From: Pseudomonas lalucatii
GTDB lineage: Bacteria > Pseudomonadota > Gammaproteobacteria > Pseudomonadales > Pseudomonadaceae
Direction of reading: 5' to 3'
DNA length: 64,000 nt
Assembly (NCBI RefSeq): GCF_018398425.1
Contig: NZ_JADPMV010000001.1
Location: 2,542,001 to 2,606,000 of the forward strand
In this document: piece by piece, positions 63,346 to 64,000 of the stretch
Numbering within the stretch: the first letter of the stretch is position 1
Layout of the letters: each line of letters opens with the position of its first letter
Made by a program: the position numbers and the translations under genes
The notes under the pieces: generated by a model
The model's database searches: none
What the model saw: the letters and a program-made list of their open reading frames with translations, nothing else
What the model was told of the DNA's origin: nothing

Positions 63346-63487
63346 AAGCCAGGCATTAGTTTGGCTTGGCCTTAGTCCGCGAATTGATCGTTTGTCAGCC
63401 ACCCGGCCAGGCCCCACTCTTGGCCTGCACCCGGCAGCCGCCGACAGCGCCTCCCCGGGGCGGCCGGGCACCATTTTCATGCGATGC
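63346..63487 (+). promoter_or_regulatory. Duplicated control region, copy 2 (between lysR and the dioxygenase gene)
   Basis: This copy carries the palindrome AAGCCA-N10-TGGCTT (63346-63367) within GGCATTAG-N8-GGCCTTAG, then GATCGTTTG and a GC-rich tail shared with copy 1. It lies directly between the LysR gene and the dioxygenase start. Confidence 0.7.
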
Positions 63488-63505
63488 GCTCTTGCGGAGA
63501 TACCC

Positions 63506-64000
63506 ATGACCACCAGCCTCCTCCCCCCCGCTACCGCCGGCGCCAACCTGGGCCCTTCGGTCGACATGAAGGAGTACGGCGCCTACGCGCTGGACCTGCC
63601 GATCGTCGCCGCGGGCTATGCCGAGGCCTGCATCCAGGTCGACTGGCAGGTGATGGACACCATCGAGAGCGCCGCGTTTCCCCTGCTGTGGTTGCGCGAC
63701 CACTGTGCCTGCGACGCCTGCCGCCATCCGCAGACCTACGAGCGCACCCAGTTCATCATCGACCTCGACCCCGCCTGCCTGGAGGTGGCACCGGCCATCG
63801 ACGTGGCGGACGGCCACCTCGGCCTGACCTGGAGCGACGGCCATGTCAGCCGCTTCGACGCCGGCTGGCTGTATCGGCTGCGCCCGCACCAGCAGGCCTG
63901 GCAACCGAGCATAGTGCCGGCGAACCGCGCCTGGGCGGAGAACTTCAGCGCCCATCGCACTGACTTCGACGACTACATGGCCGGCGGCGGCGCGCGCCTG
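63506..64000 (+). CDS. Gamma-butyrobetaine dioxygenase (5' part, cut by window edge)
   Basis: An open frame of 165 codons from ATG 63506 to the window end. The N-terminal module has LLWLRDHCACDACRHPQTYE, the cysteine/histidine zinc-binding segment of gamma-butyrobetaine hydroxylase (DUF971-like), and then WSDGHVSRFDAGWLYRLRPH. The iron/2-oxoglutarate catalytic domain would follow outside the window. The enzyme hydroxylates gamma-butyrobetaine to L-carnitine. A GCGGAGA ribosome site precedes the start. A trimethyllysine dioxygenase or other relative is possible but less likely. Confidence 0.82.
   Translation, partial: MTTSLLPPATAGANLGPSVDMKEYGAYALDLPIVAAGYAEACIQVDWQVMDTIESAAFPLLWLRDHCACDACRHPQTYERTQFIIDLDPACLEVAPAIDVADGHLGLTWSDGHVSRFDAGWLYRLRPHQQAWQPSIVPANRAWAENFSAHRTDFDDYMAGGGARL

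Overview
The window is a GC-rich chromosomal segment of a pseudomonad. Pseudomonas-type gene sets support this: a pstS-pstC-pstA-pstB-phoU cluster with the enlarged Pseudomonas PstC and PstA, an aatJQMP-aauSR acidic amino acid system, an acetylpolyamine amidohydrolase beside a polyamine-binding protein, and purEK. No rRNA, tRNA, CRISPR array, transposase or integrase was seen.

Layout. (1) 1-14,690 is an island for import and breakdown of ectoine and hydroxyectoine: eutA (cut by the window edge), eutC, eutB, doeD and doeC on the minus strand; a short BCCT-like membrane protein on the plus strand; doeX, uehA, doeB and doeA on the minus strand; then divergent enuR and uehBC. No ectoine synthesis genes (ectABC) are present, so the cluster fits nutrient use. 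The expected route is ectoine to N-acetyl-diaminobutyrate (DoeA), diaminobutyrate (DoeB), aspartate semialdehyde (DoeD) and aspartate (DoeC), with EutABC feeding in hydroxyectoine. (2) 14,692-23,670 holds an M23 peptidase-like protein, a response regulator, phoU and the phosphate ABC transporter. pstC and pstS each have a PHO box and an identical -10 hexamer at the same spacing. (3) 23,824-29,700 holds a thioesterase, an arsR-arsH pair, a second TRAP transporter (2-oxo acid type) whose binding protein diverges from its permeases, and a sugar-phosphate mutarotase. (4) 29,700-42,750 is the patchy, partly AT-rich part: a 3'-truncated tssA, a lipoprotein, a secreted M14 carboxypeptidase, a Na+/H+ antiporter, purEK with an attenuator-like leader, an AT-rich unknown gene, small membrane and VOC proteins, and a 1 kb non-coding block made of two diverged inverted repeat copies. 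(5) 42,756-49,425 is the glutamate/aspartate ABC transporter with its two-component system; a TTCGG-N4-CCGAA box and a sigma-54 promoter lie upstream of aatJ. (6) 49,435-58,450 holds AraC-type regulators, a hydrolase, a thioesterase, acetylpolyamine amidohydrolase, a polyamine-binding protein and a manganese-type ABC transporter. (7) 58,488-64,000 holds two LysR regulators, an amidohydrolase-Rieske pair, a quaternary-amine binding protein, and the start of a gamma-butyrobetaine dioxygenase gene that shares a duplicated upstream region with the binding-protein gene.

The most useful observations are the ectoine island with its split TRAP transporter and shortened BCCT-like protein, the complete AauR/sigma-54 control region, the paired PHO promoters, the duplicated LysR-type control region near the right edge, and the AT-rich unknown gene. 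No wholly new multi-gene system could be shown from sequence alone; the BCCT-like protein and the AT-rich gene are the least explained genes.
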